Part shown: in pieces, positions 1 to 11,249 of the stretch
How the letters are laid out: each line of letters opens with the position of its first letter
Numbering within the stretch: the stretch's first letter is position 1
DNA from: Amphiduros pacificus
Lineage: Eukaryota > Annelida > Polychaeta > Phyllodocida > Hesionidae
Reading direction: 5' to 3'
NCBI GenBank assembly: GCA_949316495.1
Contig: OX439010.1
Span: forward strand, 6,922,001 to 6,986,000
DNA: 64,000 nucleotides
Position numbers and translations under genes: made by a program
The notes under the pieces: model-generated
What the model saw: only the letters and a program-made list of their open reading frames with translations
Told to the model about the DNA's origin: nothing
The model's database searches: none

Positions 1-290
1 TCCCAAGGTTGTAAACAAATCCACTGAAAAACTACAAAACTATATTACAAGGTTGTAAACAAATCTACTGAAAAACTACAAAACTACATCCCAAGGTTGT
101 AAACAAATCTACTGAAAAACTCCAAAACTACATCCCAAGGTGGTAAACAAATCTATTGAAAAACTACAAAACTACATTACAGGGTTGTAAACAAATCTAC
201 TGAAAAACTCCAAAACTACATCCCAAGGTGGTAAACAAATCTATTGAAAAACTACAAAACTACATTACAGGGTTGTAAACAAATCTACTG
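1..290. repeat. 44-bp minisatellite (cut by window edge)
   Basis: About 6.5 copies of a 44-bp unit containing AAGGTTGTAAACAAATCTAC; the AAGG start recurs at 5, 49 and 93. Copies alternate between CATCCC and CATTAC junctions, giving a partial two-unit register. The array is open at the left edge of the window. Confidence 0.93.
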
Positions 291-1447
291 GACTTCTTTG
301 CTTTCTCTACATTTCTAAAAAAGCAGTTGACCCAAGAAAATTTTTTTGCACCTCAGAGATTAACAAACAGTTTGCAATTTATGAGGAAATATGTATGATA
401 TTCTGTAATTGTTTGCGTAATTGACACTAATTAATTTAATAAAATGTTCAGTTAAGTGCAGAAGTTAATTTTAACTGTAGAACATGATCTTGATTTATGT
501 GACTGTTACTCAAGCTGATTAAAAACTATTAATAACCAAAAAAACACATCCCAGATTTTCATTAGTTTTAATTTGAAGTAAACAGCAAATAATTCCAATA
601 TTGCATATAATTTATGATTTGTTCCATCTCGCACACAGCTGTGCTTTATAAACTTCTACTGTATGTCAATCCTATTTTTAACTGAAAACTTCCATAAAAT
701 CCATAAAATGACATTCCTGTCACATGCATTTCTTTTTACATCGATTCATGATAATAATCATAAGCATTATATATGAATGAGGCATTGTCCAAAAAACTTT
801 AAAATATAAATGAGATCTCATTGTGGAGACAAATCAGTTGTGTCTGCATCTCGCAGTGAGTGCCACCTATGTCACAAAAACGGCACTAATCAATAACATA
901 GCCATCTTGACATTCAACACATTATCAAAAATATACCATCACAAACAAGTGATTATCATTAAGAATCTTAGGTGATCAATCAAAGCAGAGAGCTTATTTA
1001 TTTTCATGGTGCAGCTGAGTTATGTCTTTGGGGTTCTATTTATCTGACTCCACCCCCAGTTCTTGCCAAGAAAAGGAAATAACTTTTGTCCTAATTTAAG
1101 GGGCCTCTGCATGCTCAATCACAGAGGGCTGTGCCAGATTGGCCAGTGCCTCCTGGATCCATTCCAGAAGTAAATCCGCTTCCTTTCCTCCTTATATCTC
1201 TCAATGCTCTGTGCATAATTTGAGAAACAAGACTGGAGTGACACAGGCATGCAATGTTCATGCTGTTCTGTCCAATCAGGACTACGACATGTTCCTACAA
1301 AATCAATGTCATGTTGTTTGGCTAGGCCTGGTTTGCATGACTAACTATCGCGAACCCTCTTGCCTGCCACAGGCTAATCCTATCAGTAGCTCCACACACT
1401 CAAATAGCCACGTCTGGGTCACACTATCCAATAATGTTATTGTAAAA
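291..1447. other. Unique AT-rich intergenic sequence
   Basis: No gene, RNA or repeat recognised. The stretch from about 1030 to 1440 is less AT-rich and has an ETS-like CCGCTTCCTTTCC. It holds an open frame of about 110 codons without recognisable domains, which I do not consider a gene. Confidence 0.6.
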
Positions 1448-2425
1448 TTGGGACACTGGTCACATGATATTGTCTAACTGGGGCATTTGATTCCTCTAAG
1501 AATACCAAAAATTGGGCACTGGTCACATGATATTGTCAAAACTAGGGCAATGATCACATGATATTGTCACAACTAGGTCACTAATCACATGAGATTGCTA
1601 AAACTAGGGCACTGATCACATGACATTGTCAAAGCTAGGGCACTGATCACAAGATATTGTCAAAACTAGGGCATTGGTCAGGTGATATTGTCACAACTAG
1701 GGCATTGGTCATATGATACTCTCAAAAATAGGGCACTGATCACATGATATTGTCAAAACTAGGGCACTGATCACAAGATACTGTCAAAACTAGGGCATTG
1801 GTCATGTGATATTGTCACAACTAGGGCATTGGTCATATGATACTCTCAAAAATAGGGCACTGATCACATGATATTGTCAAAAATAGGGCACTGATCACAA
1901 GATACTGTCACAACTAGGGCATTGGTCATGTGATATTGTCACAACTAGGGCATTGGTTATATGATACTCTCAAAAATAGGGCACTGATCACATGATATTG
2001 TCAAAACTAGGGCACTGATCACAAGACACTGTCAAAACTATGGCACTGAACTCATTATGCTGTTAAAACTAGGCACTGGTCACATGATATTTTTAAGGTT
2101 TGCTCACTGGTCACATGATATTGTCAAAACTAGGGCACTGATCACATGATATTGTCAAAATAAGGGTATTGGTCATGTGATATTGTCAAAGTTAGGGCAC
2201 TGATCACAAGACACTGCCAAAACTAGGGCACTGAACTCATTATGCTGTTAAAACTAGGCACTGGTCACATGATATTTTTAAGGCTTGGTCACTGGTCATA
2301 TTACATTGTCAAAACTAGGACAGACATGATATGATACTGTCAAATCAAACAATGGTGACACGATATATGAAATTGGACAATTGGTGACATGTAAATCTCA
2401 AATAAGCCCTTTGGTGATATGATAT
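1448..2425. repeat. 31-bp minisatellite with 124-bp higher-order period
   Basis: About 30 copies of a 31-bp unit beginning ACTAGGGCACTGATCACATG, decaying at both edges. Between about 1670 and 2040 copies form four-unit blocks: a diagnostic variant (ATATGATACTCTC) lies at about 1711, 1835 and 1959, exactly 124 bp apart. A second duplicated block around 2040-2090 and 2220-2280 carries GAACTCATTATGCTGTTAAA. Confidence 0.93.
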
Positions 2426-2572
2426 GGTTAATATTGGACTCTATTTCCACGCCACTGCCAAACTGAGGCGTTGTGACATGCGTCTCTTAGAGACTGATCA
2501 CCTGCGAGTTCAAAGCTGAAAGACTGATAAAATAATTATTACACTAAGCCTAAGGCACTTGTCACATGGTCA

Positions 2573-4843
2573 CGGGTTGGACACAATCAAGGTCTGAATG
2601 TACATTTGACAGTGTTACAATGCAATGAAATATTTTTTGACATCACCAAACATTCAAGATGCCACTTATGACAACAAGCTGAATGATACCTTTTAAATAA
2701 AAAAAAGAAATCACGAATCGGTGCATTACTTCCAACACAGTGAATATTTTAACGTCCGAAATTTATGAAAAATCAACTGTTACGAATGTTCATTATGTGT
2801 TATACCGTTCTGTCAAGGTAAATTTCACAATTAATTTAAAGGTTACATTGCAAAAATAAGTCATATTTTGACTAATTATTTCTCTAGTTTTTTTTAGATT
2901 GTCTGGTGTATGGTATCACCGCAAATTGCATATTCCACGATACCACTGAAAAATATGTGTTTTGTTATGGAATTTCTGGTTTAAAACCCCAATAATAAAA
3001 CACTGTCTACATTTCTAATATTAATAACACAAATGGATTAATAAATACCTTCATTTGACAGTATCATATTAAGGAATAAACAAATTAATATTTTAAGTTA
3101 GTCAAATCATTGTTATGTGAATATTATACCATATCATGTTTTGAGGAGAATTTCAACAAAAATGCGTAGAGTACGTACCCCCATGTGAATTGGTAGTTCC
3201 AGAAAAGATAACTAATTCATATTATACAGTCATATTGAGCTACTGTTGAGTATTATTAGTGAGATAATTATTGGTTGAAAGCATGCCCCCAAAACCAGAA
3301 AATGAGATGTGAAGTCTGTATTGTAGTGTACGTACCCCCTTGTAGAGTACGTACCCCCTTGTTCACAGAGGTGTTAGTGTTGGACTTGATTGACTTTAAA
3401 ATCATTTATATTGTTTGTAAAGTGATGAGATGTCAAGTGGACATCTCTGTTTAACAAAACAACAGTTTTAGAAATTGTTTAATAATTATGTGTTTGCTCT
3501 CTACACAAAATTTCTTACAATAATTTTGGTAATATTTGAATTTCTACCAAATTCATTAGCCAGACCAAGTGAAACTTTGAAGTTAATTTTGAATAAGTAT
3601 ATAAAAAGTAAATACAAATGGTTTGATAATTATTTAATTGTAAAATGAGTATCATAAAAGTCTGTATAGTCTACTCCATGAACTTACTAAAATGTAATTG
3701 CTTCTAGGGTACGTACACTACATCATTTGAGTAATATTCACCAAATATTGATCGCCCTTGGACTAGGTGGCTCATAACAATTTATGAACTAAATAGAGCA
3801 AGGAATCCATCAAGTACAAAAGCTTGTGGACTTCTTATTCAAAGAACATAGCCAAAATGAGTAAATTAAACAAGAATACAATTAAAAATATGGAGGCAAC
3901 GTCATGTTTCATATCTTTAGAAATTTTGTGTTAAAAGGCAAAACATAATTATCAAACCTGGTTTTTTAACAGAGTTGTCCACTTGACATCTCATCACTTT
4001 ACAAACAACATAAATGATTTAAAATTCTAACAAGACCAACACTAACATCTCTTTGTACAACGGGGTACATATGCTATGATGGGGGTACGTACACTACAAG
4101 CAGACAAGACATCTTATTTTCAACCAACAATTATTTCACTTACAATACTCAACATTGGTCAAATATATTTTTGTACCTATATTGTACGTGTATAAACAAC
4201 TATAAAATATAATCAATCAATCATTATTAGAAATGTAGATTTTTTTATAACAGGGGTTAAAACCAGAAATTCCTTTAAAAAAACACATTTTTTTCTGAGG
4301 TATTGTGAAATATCCAGGTTTGCCATGATGTCATACATCAGACAATCCTAAACAAACTAAATGGATTTCTTTATCTGCAATTGATAAGCATTATGAATCG
4401 AGATTCATTTGAAGTTAATTTTTTGTCATAATCTTTGCTTGGAGCAGTACTGAATATATCAAAATGTTATTTCCCCGTCTCAACATTTTTTCTCTATATA
4501 TTTAAAATTTTGGTTGTCCAAATTTAGTTTTAACTATGTTAGAACATTATATACACTATATTAAATTATTTGCTTTATATTTGTTTCATTAATATAACTA
4601 ATTTGGATAAGATTTCTTAATTATCCAAAATCAGTGTATACAGTTTGTAGAGTATGTACCCCCTGCAACACACGTATGTTAAGCAGCCATAAAATTTAGT
4701 GGTATGTCCTTGTGCAAAAAAATTTTGGATTTAGGACAAGGAGACCTTGCATTTTAATAAAACATAAGTTAGAAATGCAGGTCACAAGTTTGATTTTTCA
4801 TGTTAAGTGACTGCCTCTAGTGACCTTGATTGTGTCCAACCCG
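2573..4843. mobile_element. Fold-back DNA transposon, non-autonomous, 2271 bp
   Basis: The ends are a perfect 22-bp inverted repeat (2573-2594 and 4822-4843) starting CGGGTTGGACACAATCAAGG. The element is flanked by TCA on both sides (2570-2572 and 4844-4846), a probable 3-bp target duplication. Inside, long segments pair in inverted orientation: about 2890-3010 with 4240-4345, about 3200-3360 with 4060-4180, and about 3395-3465 with 3965-4035, leaving a central loop of about 500 bp. The arms have diverged, so the insertion is old. No transposase frame is present. The superfamily is not assigned: a 3-bp duplication fits several groups and I do not recognise the termini. Confidence 0.85.
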
Positions 4844-4846
4844 TCA

Positions 4847-5744
4847 GATCAAAAATAGGTAAATTGAGCTAATTTGATTCAATTAAATGACAATTTGAAA
4901 TAAACACCATCTAAATATCTGCAAAATTTAGATATACCTTCCATCTTAATTAAATCGGTGAATCCTATGTGTATAGAAAACTGAAGGGTTTACAGGACCA
5001 GAGCACTTAGTGTGTGGCAAAGGTCGTCGACATAACCTGCAAAAACATGCAGAGAACATTTACATTGGAAACAAAACTCATTTAAAAATTCCCTTTGTCT
5101 TAAAGTTTGGCACACCTCCTCACATTAGAAATAACACTGATGGTAAAAAAGGCCAGAATATGCACAGTTTCAAAGACGTTTTTCCCGAAAAAACATTTTC
5201 ACTGACAAAAAGTGTTGGTTTCATGACTGGCAACTGACGATGAAACAAAAGGATAGCTTAATGATAGACAATTAGGATGGCCTGCAGAATGCGCATACCG
5301 GCAGGCCTGTGTGAGGGCCACATGCAACTGCCACCTCAATCTTGTCTAATACGTCCTTTGATCCTGGCCAAGTGCGGCACAGGATTTATATTGATAGATA
5401 TACTGACAGTCCACTTGCCCACTTTGCAAAACCTTAGCCACTCTGCACGTCAACTGGTCATATTCACCACATAAAATGCTATACACTCTTATGCTGCTAA
5501 TATGTAAAGGACAAATTTGCATTAAAGGTTCAAAATTTGTTACTATCATGTAAATCATGTCCTGCTCAAATCTATTTTTTAAACTAATAGCACATCAATA
5601 TAATATATAATAATTTATATTAATCTAAGCTTTTTATCAATATTTTGATGCACATTGGATTTGAGGTCAATAAATCATGTTACTGATGAAAAGGTCCTCC
5701 ACCTTGAGGAGAATACAATATTCTGATTATTCTATTCAGATTGA
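4847..5744. other. Unique intergenic sequence
   Basis: AT-rich and without a recognisable gene. A compact GC-richer patch at about 5270-5420 has short open frames on both strands but no domain or splice context; it could be regulatory. Confidence 0.5.
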
Positions 5745-6475
5745 AATTTCCACTTCAAGGTTGCTAAAGATCTTGGTTTAATGAAGAGTGAAGTTTCCAT
5801 CTAGAGGTAACTAAAAGTTCTGGATCATTCATGAACAGTGAAGTTTCCATCTAGAGGTAGCTAAAGGTTCTGGATCATTCATGAATAGTGGAGATTCCAT
5901 CTAGAGGTAGCTAAAGGTTCTGGATCATTCATGAACAGTGAGGTTTCCATCTAGAGGTAGCTAAAGGTTCTGGATCATTCATGAATAGTGAAGTTTCCAT
6001 CTAGAGGTAGCTAAAGGTTCTGGATCATTCATGAATAGTGAAGTTTCCATCTAGAGGTAGCTAAAAGTTCTGGATCATTCATGAACACTGAAGATTCCAT
6101 CTAGAGGTAGTTTAAGATTCTGGATCATTCATGAACAGTGAAGATTCCATCTAGAGGTAGCTTAAGGTTCTTGATCATTCATGAACAGTGAAAATTCCAT
6201 CTAGAGGTAGCTAAAGGTTCTGGATCATTCATGAACAGTGACGATTCCATCTAGAGGTAGCTAAAAGTTCTGGATCATTCATGAACAGTGAGGTTTCCAT
6301 CTAGAGGTAGCTAAAGGTTCTGGATCATTCATGAACACTGAAGATTCCATCTAGAGGTAACCAAAGGTTCTGGATCATTCATGAACAGTGAAGATTCCAT
6401 CTAGAGGTAGCTAAAGGTTCTGGATCATTCATGAACAGTGAAGTTTCCATCTGGAGGTTGGTAAATATTTAGAAT
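5745..6475. repeat. 50-bp minisatellite, about 14 copies
   Basis: Unit of 50 bp containing TTCCATCTAGAGGTAGCTAA and TCTGGATCATTCATGAACAG. The period is exact from 5821 onward; the first copy (about 5745-5790) and last copy (about 6440-6475) are degenerate. Confidence 0.95.
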
Positions 6476-6804
6476 CATTGTGATCGTTGAACATTCACAA
6501 CCCAGTCACAAAGTCGCAGCGTCATATGACCACATTTGGCCTGAACATCAAGCCTCTTAGGTTTCTGCCCCAGCTCAATGCACAACACTCAAGTTTGAAA
6601 CAAACACTGCCGTTTACCTATTTCCATAGCAACACTTTGCTCCTCAGCATACTAATTTTGTGTTGAAGTACACTGAGCTATCTAAACACCACATTATTGA
6701 TCTGATTCAATGAAAGTCATACTGAGTTGACAAGAATGTTACAATCTGCCGAGTCAAGTCAATGTATCGATATGGTCACGCATCACCCTGACAATATATA
6801 CACC
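6476..6804. other. Unique spacer
   Basis: Non-repetitive sequence between two minisatellites. No gene or RNA recognised. Confidence 0.5.
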
Positions 6805-7475
6805 CACTTTTGGCATTCACATACAACTGTCAAAAGTCACATATGGCTGTCAAACTATTCATGTACAGCACATACAACTGTCACAGCATTCACACACAGC
6901 TGTCAGCAATCACATGGAGCTGTCAAAGCTCTCACGTACAGCTGCCACAGCAGTCACATACAGCTGCCATGCATAGCTGTCACAGCATCTACACAGAGCT
7001 GTCATGGCATTCACATACAGCTGTTAGCATTCACATATAGCTGTCATAATATCCACATATAGCTGTCACAGCATTAACATACAGCTGTCATAGCATTAAC
7101 ATACAGCTGTCATAGCATCCACATATAGCTGTCACATCATTAACATACAGCTGTCACAACATTAACATACAGCTGTCACAACATTAACATACAGCTGTCA
7201 CAGCATTAACATACAGCTGTCATAGCATCCACATATAGCTGTCACAACATTAACATACAGCTGTCACAACATTAACATACAGCTGTCACAACATTCATAT
7301 ACAGCTGTCACAACATTAACATATAGCTCTCATAACATTAACATACAGCTGTCATAGAATCCACATACAGCTGTCACAGCATTTACATACAGCTGTCACA
7401 ACATTAACATACAGCTGTCACAGCATCCACATACAGCTGTTGCAGCAGTCATGCACAGCTGTTGCAGTATTCACA
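6805..7475. repeat. 22-bp minisatellite rich in CAGCTG
   Basis: About 30 copies of a unit of 22-23 bp, typically CATTAACATACAGCTGTCAC plus two bases. The centre of most copies is the palindromic hexamer CAGCTG (about 19 intact; others read TAGCTG or GAGCTG). The short open frames across it are by-products of the repeat. Confidence 0.93.
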
Positions 7476-7624
7476 CATGCCTGTATAGTGACATGAATTG
7501 ATAATGTGTCAGCCTTGCTGCCCAGTTTGTAGACAGTGTGTAGACATGCAGACATCACATGACTTTACAAGGTCACATAATCAGGCCTGACATGACACTA
7601 TCATCCTGGTGTCATCTACTGATT

Positions 7625-7865
7625 CTCATTCTATACTTTCCATATTTCCATATTTGACAACATTTATTCAATTGATATTTTAACCTTTTCATATTTGATG
7701 ATTCAATTTCCCCTTTTCACCCGTTCCTCTTGGTGACAGTTATTTAATTGCCATTTTCACCTTTCCATGTTTGATGATAGTAATCCACTTGCCTATTTTA
7801 CTTTTCCATATTTGGTTGCAGTTATTTACTTGTCATTTCTATCTTTCCGTATTTGGACTGGGTCA
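7625..7865. repeat. Degenerate tandem repeat of roughly 57 bp
   Basis: About four diverged copies sharing CTTTCCATATTTG, a GTTATTTACTTG-like segment and CCATTTT. Divergence between copies is high, so this looks like an old, decaying array. Confidence 0.6.
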
Positions 7866-8051
7866 TTCTACAATATTTGGTGATTGTTTTACCCTCAGAT
7901 GACATGCTTAAGATACCAGCAGTGGGAATCCTAAAGCTTTGCTGATGTAGAAATATTATCCTTGGGCAATGTTATTATTCCCATATCTCATTAACAAATA
8001 ACAGTTGAAAGCTGATAAAAAAATGTCTCTAAAGTTTGAAATCTCCTTTCA

Positions 8052-8335
8052 TAACCATTCAATGTTCAAACTTGTATTCAATGTTCAAACTTAGCCCAGG
8101 TTGGTCTAGTCAATGTTCAAAGTTAGCCCAGGTTGGTCTAGTCAATGTTCAAATTTAGCCCAGGTTGGTCTAGTCAATGTTCAAACTTAGCCCAGGTTGG
8201 TCTGGTCAATGTTCAAACTTGGCCCAGCCTGTTCAGACTTGACCCAGACTGGTCTAGTCAATGTTCAGACTTGACCCAGGCTGATCTAGTCAATGTTCAA
8301 ACTTAGCCTGGTCAATATTGAAACCAAGATGGTCT
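8052..8335. repeat. 32-bp minisatellite, about 8-9 copies
   Basis: Unit built on CAATGTTCAAACTTAGCCCA followed by GGTTGGTCTAGT. Central copies are near-identical; the right half contains deletions and GACCCAG variants. Confidence 0.9.
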
Positions 8336-8853
8336 ATAATCCTGTCGAGGAAATGAAAATATGAGTCTCAGGAATAATGTCCCCACTAAAATTGTTTTAA
8401 TCCAGTCCTGCCCAGTGTGTCACCTGCCTTTGTTCCTTTGCAAATGTTGATAAAATTATTCATTATATCATATTAAAGAACATTCACTCAATTGTAAACA
8501 GGTATTACAACTTTTTAATTCAATATTAACAGTGTTAAATAGAAACAGATATGAGATGAACAAATTTCCCATCAATATGTTTGACGATAATTTATAGATA
8601 TCCCTGGAGCCTCCAGGTGGCTAATACATATTCAAGGTATACTTTGGCTTTGCCAACAGTATAATCTAATGTCTTTCTCAATCCAGTATTATTCATTCTA
8701 ACAAAAGAATAATCTAATGTCTTTCCATATCTTAATCATTCTCCCACTACAAGCAAAACTGAAGTCATGATATGTTTTTATCACACGTGGAAATAGCTGA
8801 CTTTGGAGGTGAAACACTGGAGTAAGGAATTTAGTAGGGGATTAAAAAGTTGA
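8336..8853. other. Unique intergenic sequence
   Basis: AT-rich, with a small duplicated phrase (TATAATCTAATGTCTTTC at about 8660 and again near 8710). No gene recognised. It ends in the left target-site copy (8842-8853) of the following SINE. Confidence 0.5.
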
Positions 8854-9150
8854 TTGTTTGTTTGTTTGTTTGGGGTTTTACATCACTTTCAACATTATTT
8901 AAGTCATTTTGTGATGAGACCTACTTGTAGCAAATATAGTGCTGCCTCACTGAATTGTCATGTTGCAGGTCCTTGATTTACAAGGACAATGGGTTAACCC
9001 TTTGGCACAGACCTCAGCTCATGTGTGAAATTGTATCATGAGTTCAATCTCGGCATGGCCGGGGATCGAACCCACAACCTTTGGATCACCACAGAGGAAC
9101 TGGTGCTGATAAGCTGGTGCTCTAACCAACTGCGGCACAGCCTGTGGCCT
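8854..9150 (-). mobile_element. tRNA-derived SINE with 12-bp target duplications
   Basis: Read on the minus strand, the 5' end is tRNA-like. An A box-like CAGTTGGTTAGAGCACCAGC lies within about 9112-9135 and a B box-like GGGTTCGATCCCC at 9061-9073, the spacing expected of an internal RNA polymerase III promoter. A tRNA-unrelated body follows, and the 3' tail is AAACCCCAAACAAACAAAC. Perfect 12-bp direct repeats TTAAAAAGTTGA flank it at 8842-8853 and 9151-9162, the mark of target-primed insertion by a LINE machinery. Intact duplications suggest a fairly young copy. The tail type is common in marine invertebrate SINEs, to my knowledge; the named family is not assigned. Confidence 0.92.
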
Positions 9151-9162
9151 TTAAAAAGTTGA

Positions 9163-10096
9163 ATAGGGGAGAGTGGCAAAAACATTTGCACTGGAAAAAT
9201 CACTTGTGATAGCTTTATACAAGCTGTTAAAGCACCAAAGTCAAGATGGCTGAAAGTTGGTTGAATCTTGCATCAAAATCTCTGAATGGCCTATAAAACT
9301 CTTAACATGAAGTGTCCCTTAAATAGCTATTGAAAACTTTAAAAAAGCCATAAAGACAAGAATAGGCCCTTGTAAACAGGATGTGAATGACATAAAACAG
9401 CAGTGTCCCCTTCAACAAACAAACACTGATAAAAACAGTACAGCCCTTGATCTCCCTTTCCAAATTACTTTCAGCCATTTGATTCAGTTTCTAAGAAATC
9501 GTTCTACCAAGAAGCTAATGAGGTAATGACATTAAACTTTTAATATGTCTCAAATCCATCAATTGATGACTCAGCATCTATAGATATAGAATATACAAAA
9601 AGAGATTTTGTGAGTTGCTTATTTATGTTGTAATTGGGTTATAGCTTGGTGAATATAGAAATCTCATTAAATAATAGTTCAGCGCTCGGCGGACACACAG
9701 ACAGTGCTTTGCCGATGTCCGCTGAGCACCAGCCGATTTGAGGACATCAGGTGGGTAACTTGCGACTGCAGGGCAGCTGCCGGCCACGTTCTGATGAGTT
9801 TGGGTCACAAAAAAATCGGCCGGAAATCTGCAACTTTATATTACAAACAAAAGTTCCTGGCGACCCCAGCAGCCTCTAAGATCTGGTCAATCGTGGACGA
9901 TATTCCCCCTGGTGTCTTCACAGTTCCCTGGCTTGCCAACCAATTTTGGCTTAAAAAATTATCAGCCGGGTGCCTTTTTGAAAATCGGCGCAAATATGAC
10001 TCAGGCATTATTAAACAGTGACAGCCTGGGTAACTGAGCTTTAGCCACTGGTAATAACATGTGGCATGTACGTTATGTTACTGGTAGTAGTAGTCC
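9163..10096. other. Unique intergenic sequence with a GC-richer island
   Basis: The first 500 bp are ordinary AT-rich DNA. From about 9680 to 10030 the sequence is GC-richer and complex, with open frames on both strands (about 105 codons on plus) but no recognisable domain, splice site pair or codon signal I trust. Candidate regulatory DNA or an unrecognised exon. Confidence 0.4.
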
Positions 10097-10145
10097 AGGT
10101 CACAGGTCACAGGTCACAGGTCACAGGTCACAGGTCACAGGTCAC
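10097..10145. repeat. Seven tandem AGGTCAC heptamers
   Basis: Exactly seven copies of AGGTCAC in 49 bp. AGGTCA is the nuclear-receptor half-site, and a 7-bp period makes every adjacent pair a DR1 element (direct repeat with one spacer base), the preferred site of HNF4, COUP-TF and RXR heterodimers. It may be regulatory or simply a short microsatellite. Confidence 0.95.
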
Positions 10146-11134
10146 ACACTCAAACTGGCTGCATTATAATTAAGAAACTAGGCTAACTAAGTTACCAGTG
10201 GCAACCCATGTGACTATCTTTGTGCCAGATAATAGAAAAAATATGTAAAATTGTCCTAATCAAGTTAGCAGTGGAAAGTGGGCCACCCTCTGTATGTACA
10301 CACAAGTGAATAAATGCACTCCCCCCGTATACTTCTAAATCTAATATATTGTCTTGCCTCCACCTTCACGAGGCCAGTTTTTTCCTTCCCTCGGAGTATA
10401 CTTTCAGCCTGCATTGCTTGGACAAGTGCATCCTGGGACTGAACTGAAAATGAGGCTAAGGCCGAGGATGGAAAACGTGGAACCTCAGGAGACAGGGCGA
10501 GAGATTTCACGTGGCAGGAATGGGAATACCATCACCATTATGTTTGCTTGTATACCGCTAATCTTGATTCCTTGTATGCCATCATTAATTGAAATAGGGA
10601 GCCTGTTTCAGTGTGTCATATTAGACAAAGCACTCTGGATGAACGTGTCATCGGAGAGGGCGGCCATTAGCAACTTGTAGCCCTGTATCAAACTGCAACA
10701 TCAGCAAATAAACATTTATAAACTATAATTTAATCTGCCAAAGACATTAAATGAGCTTTTGAGTTGTTTAGTGAAACCATAAATCAGATTCTAAAAGTAC
10801 AAAACATGTCATGCTCGCCAGCACCCGAACTTTGAAATTAACCTAGATACCTCTTGGGTATATCATCTGAGAGATTAATTTTAAGTGGTCTCAATTAATT
10901 TGTTTTCTGTTCAAAGAGATTCGAAGAATTAATTAATGAGCCCGTTCTTTTCACAAAGAGAACTTGATCAATTATAATGGCCAGATATCTTTTGTAATAT
11001 TACTTAAACAGAATAGCATTATAAGAGGGACGAAAAAGACATGGGTACTTCGTGTGAAGTTGATATGATCAAATAGTTTTCAACTCAACTCTGAGGTCTT
11101 GATGACTGGTTATAGATTAGACAATGCCAGAAAT
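10146..11134. other. Unique intergenic sequence with possible regulatory islands
   Basis: A GC-richer island at about 10320-10680 carries overlapping open frames on both strands with no recognised product. At 10880-11010 there is a dense cluster of homeodomain-type TTAATTAATGAG and TCF-like TTCAAAG motifs, the composition of a developmental enhancer; this is inference from motif content only. Confidence 0.4.
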
Positions 11135-11238
11135 AGGTCACACTAAGCATAATATTGCATTATTATATAGGTCACACTAAGCATAATATTGCATTATTAT
11201 ATAGGTCACACTAAGCATAATATTGCATTATATTTCCA
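11135..11238. repeat. 34-bp triplication
   Basis: Three essentially identical copies of a 34-bp unit (AGGTCACACTAAGCATAATA and on), starting at 11135, 11169 and 11203. The third copy loses its end near 11236. Near-identity implies recent expansion. Confidence 0.95.
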
Positions 11239-11249
11239 TTTGACTTGGT

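Noticed and set aside
8990-9150. A functional tRNA gene on the minus strand
   Set aside because: Box A and B are present, but the sequence continues into a SINE body and tail with target duplications, so it is a SINE head and not a tRNA gene.
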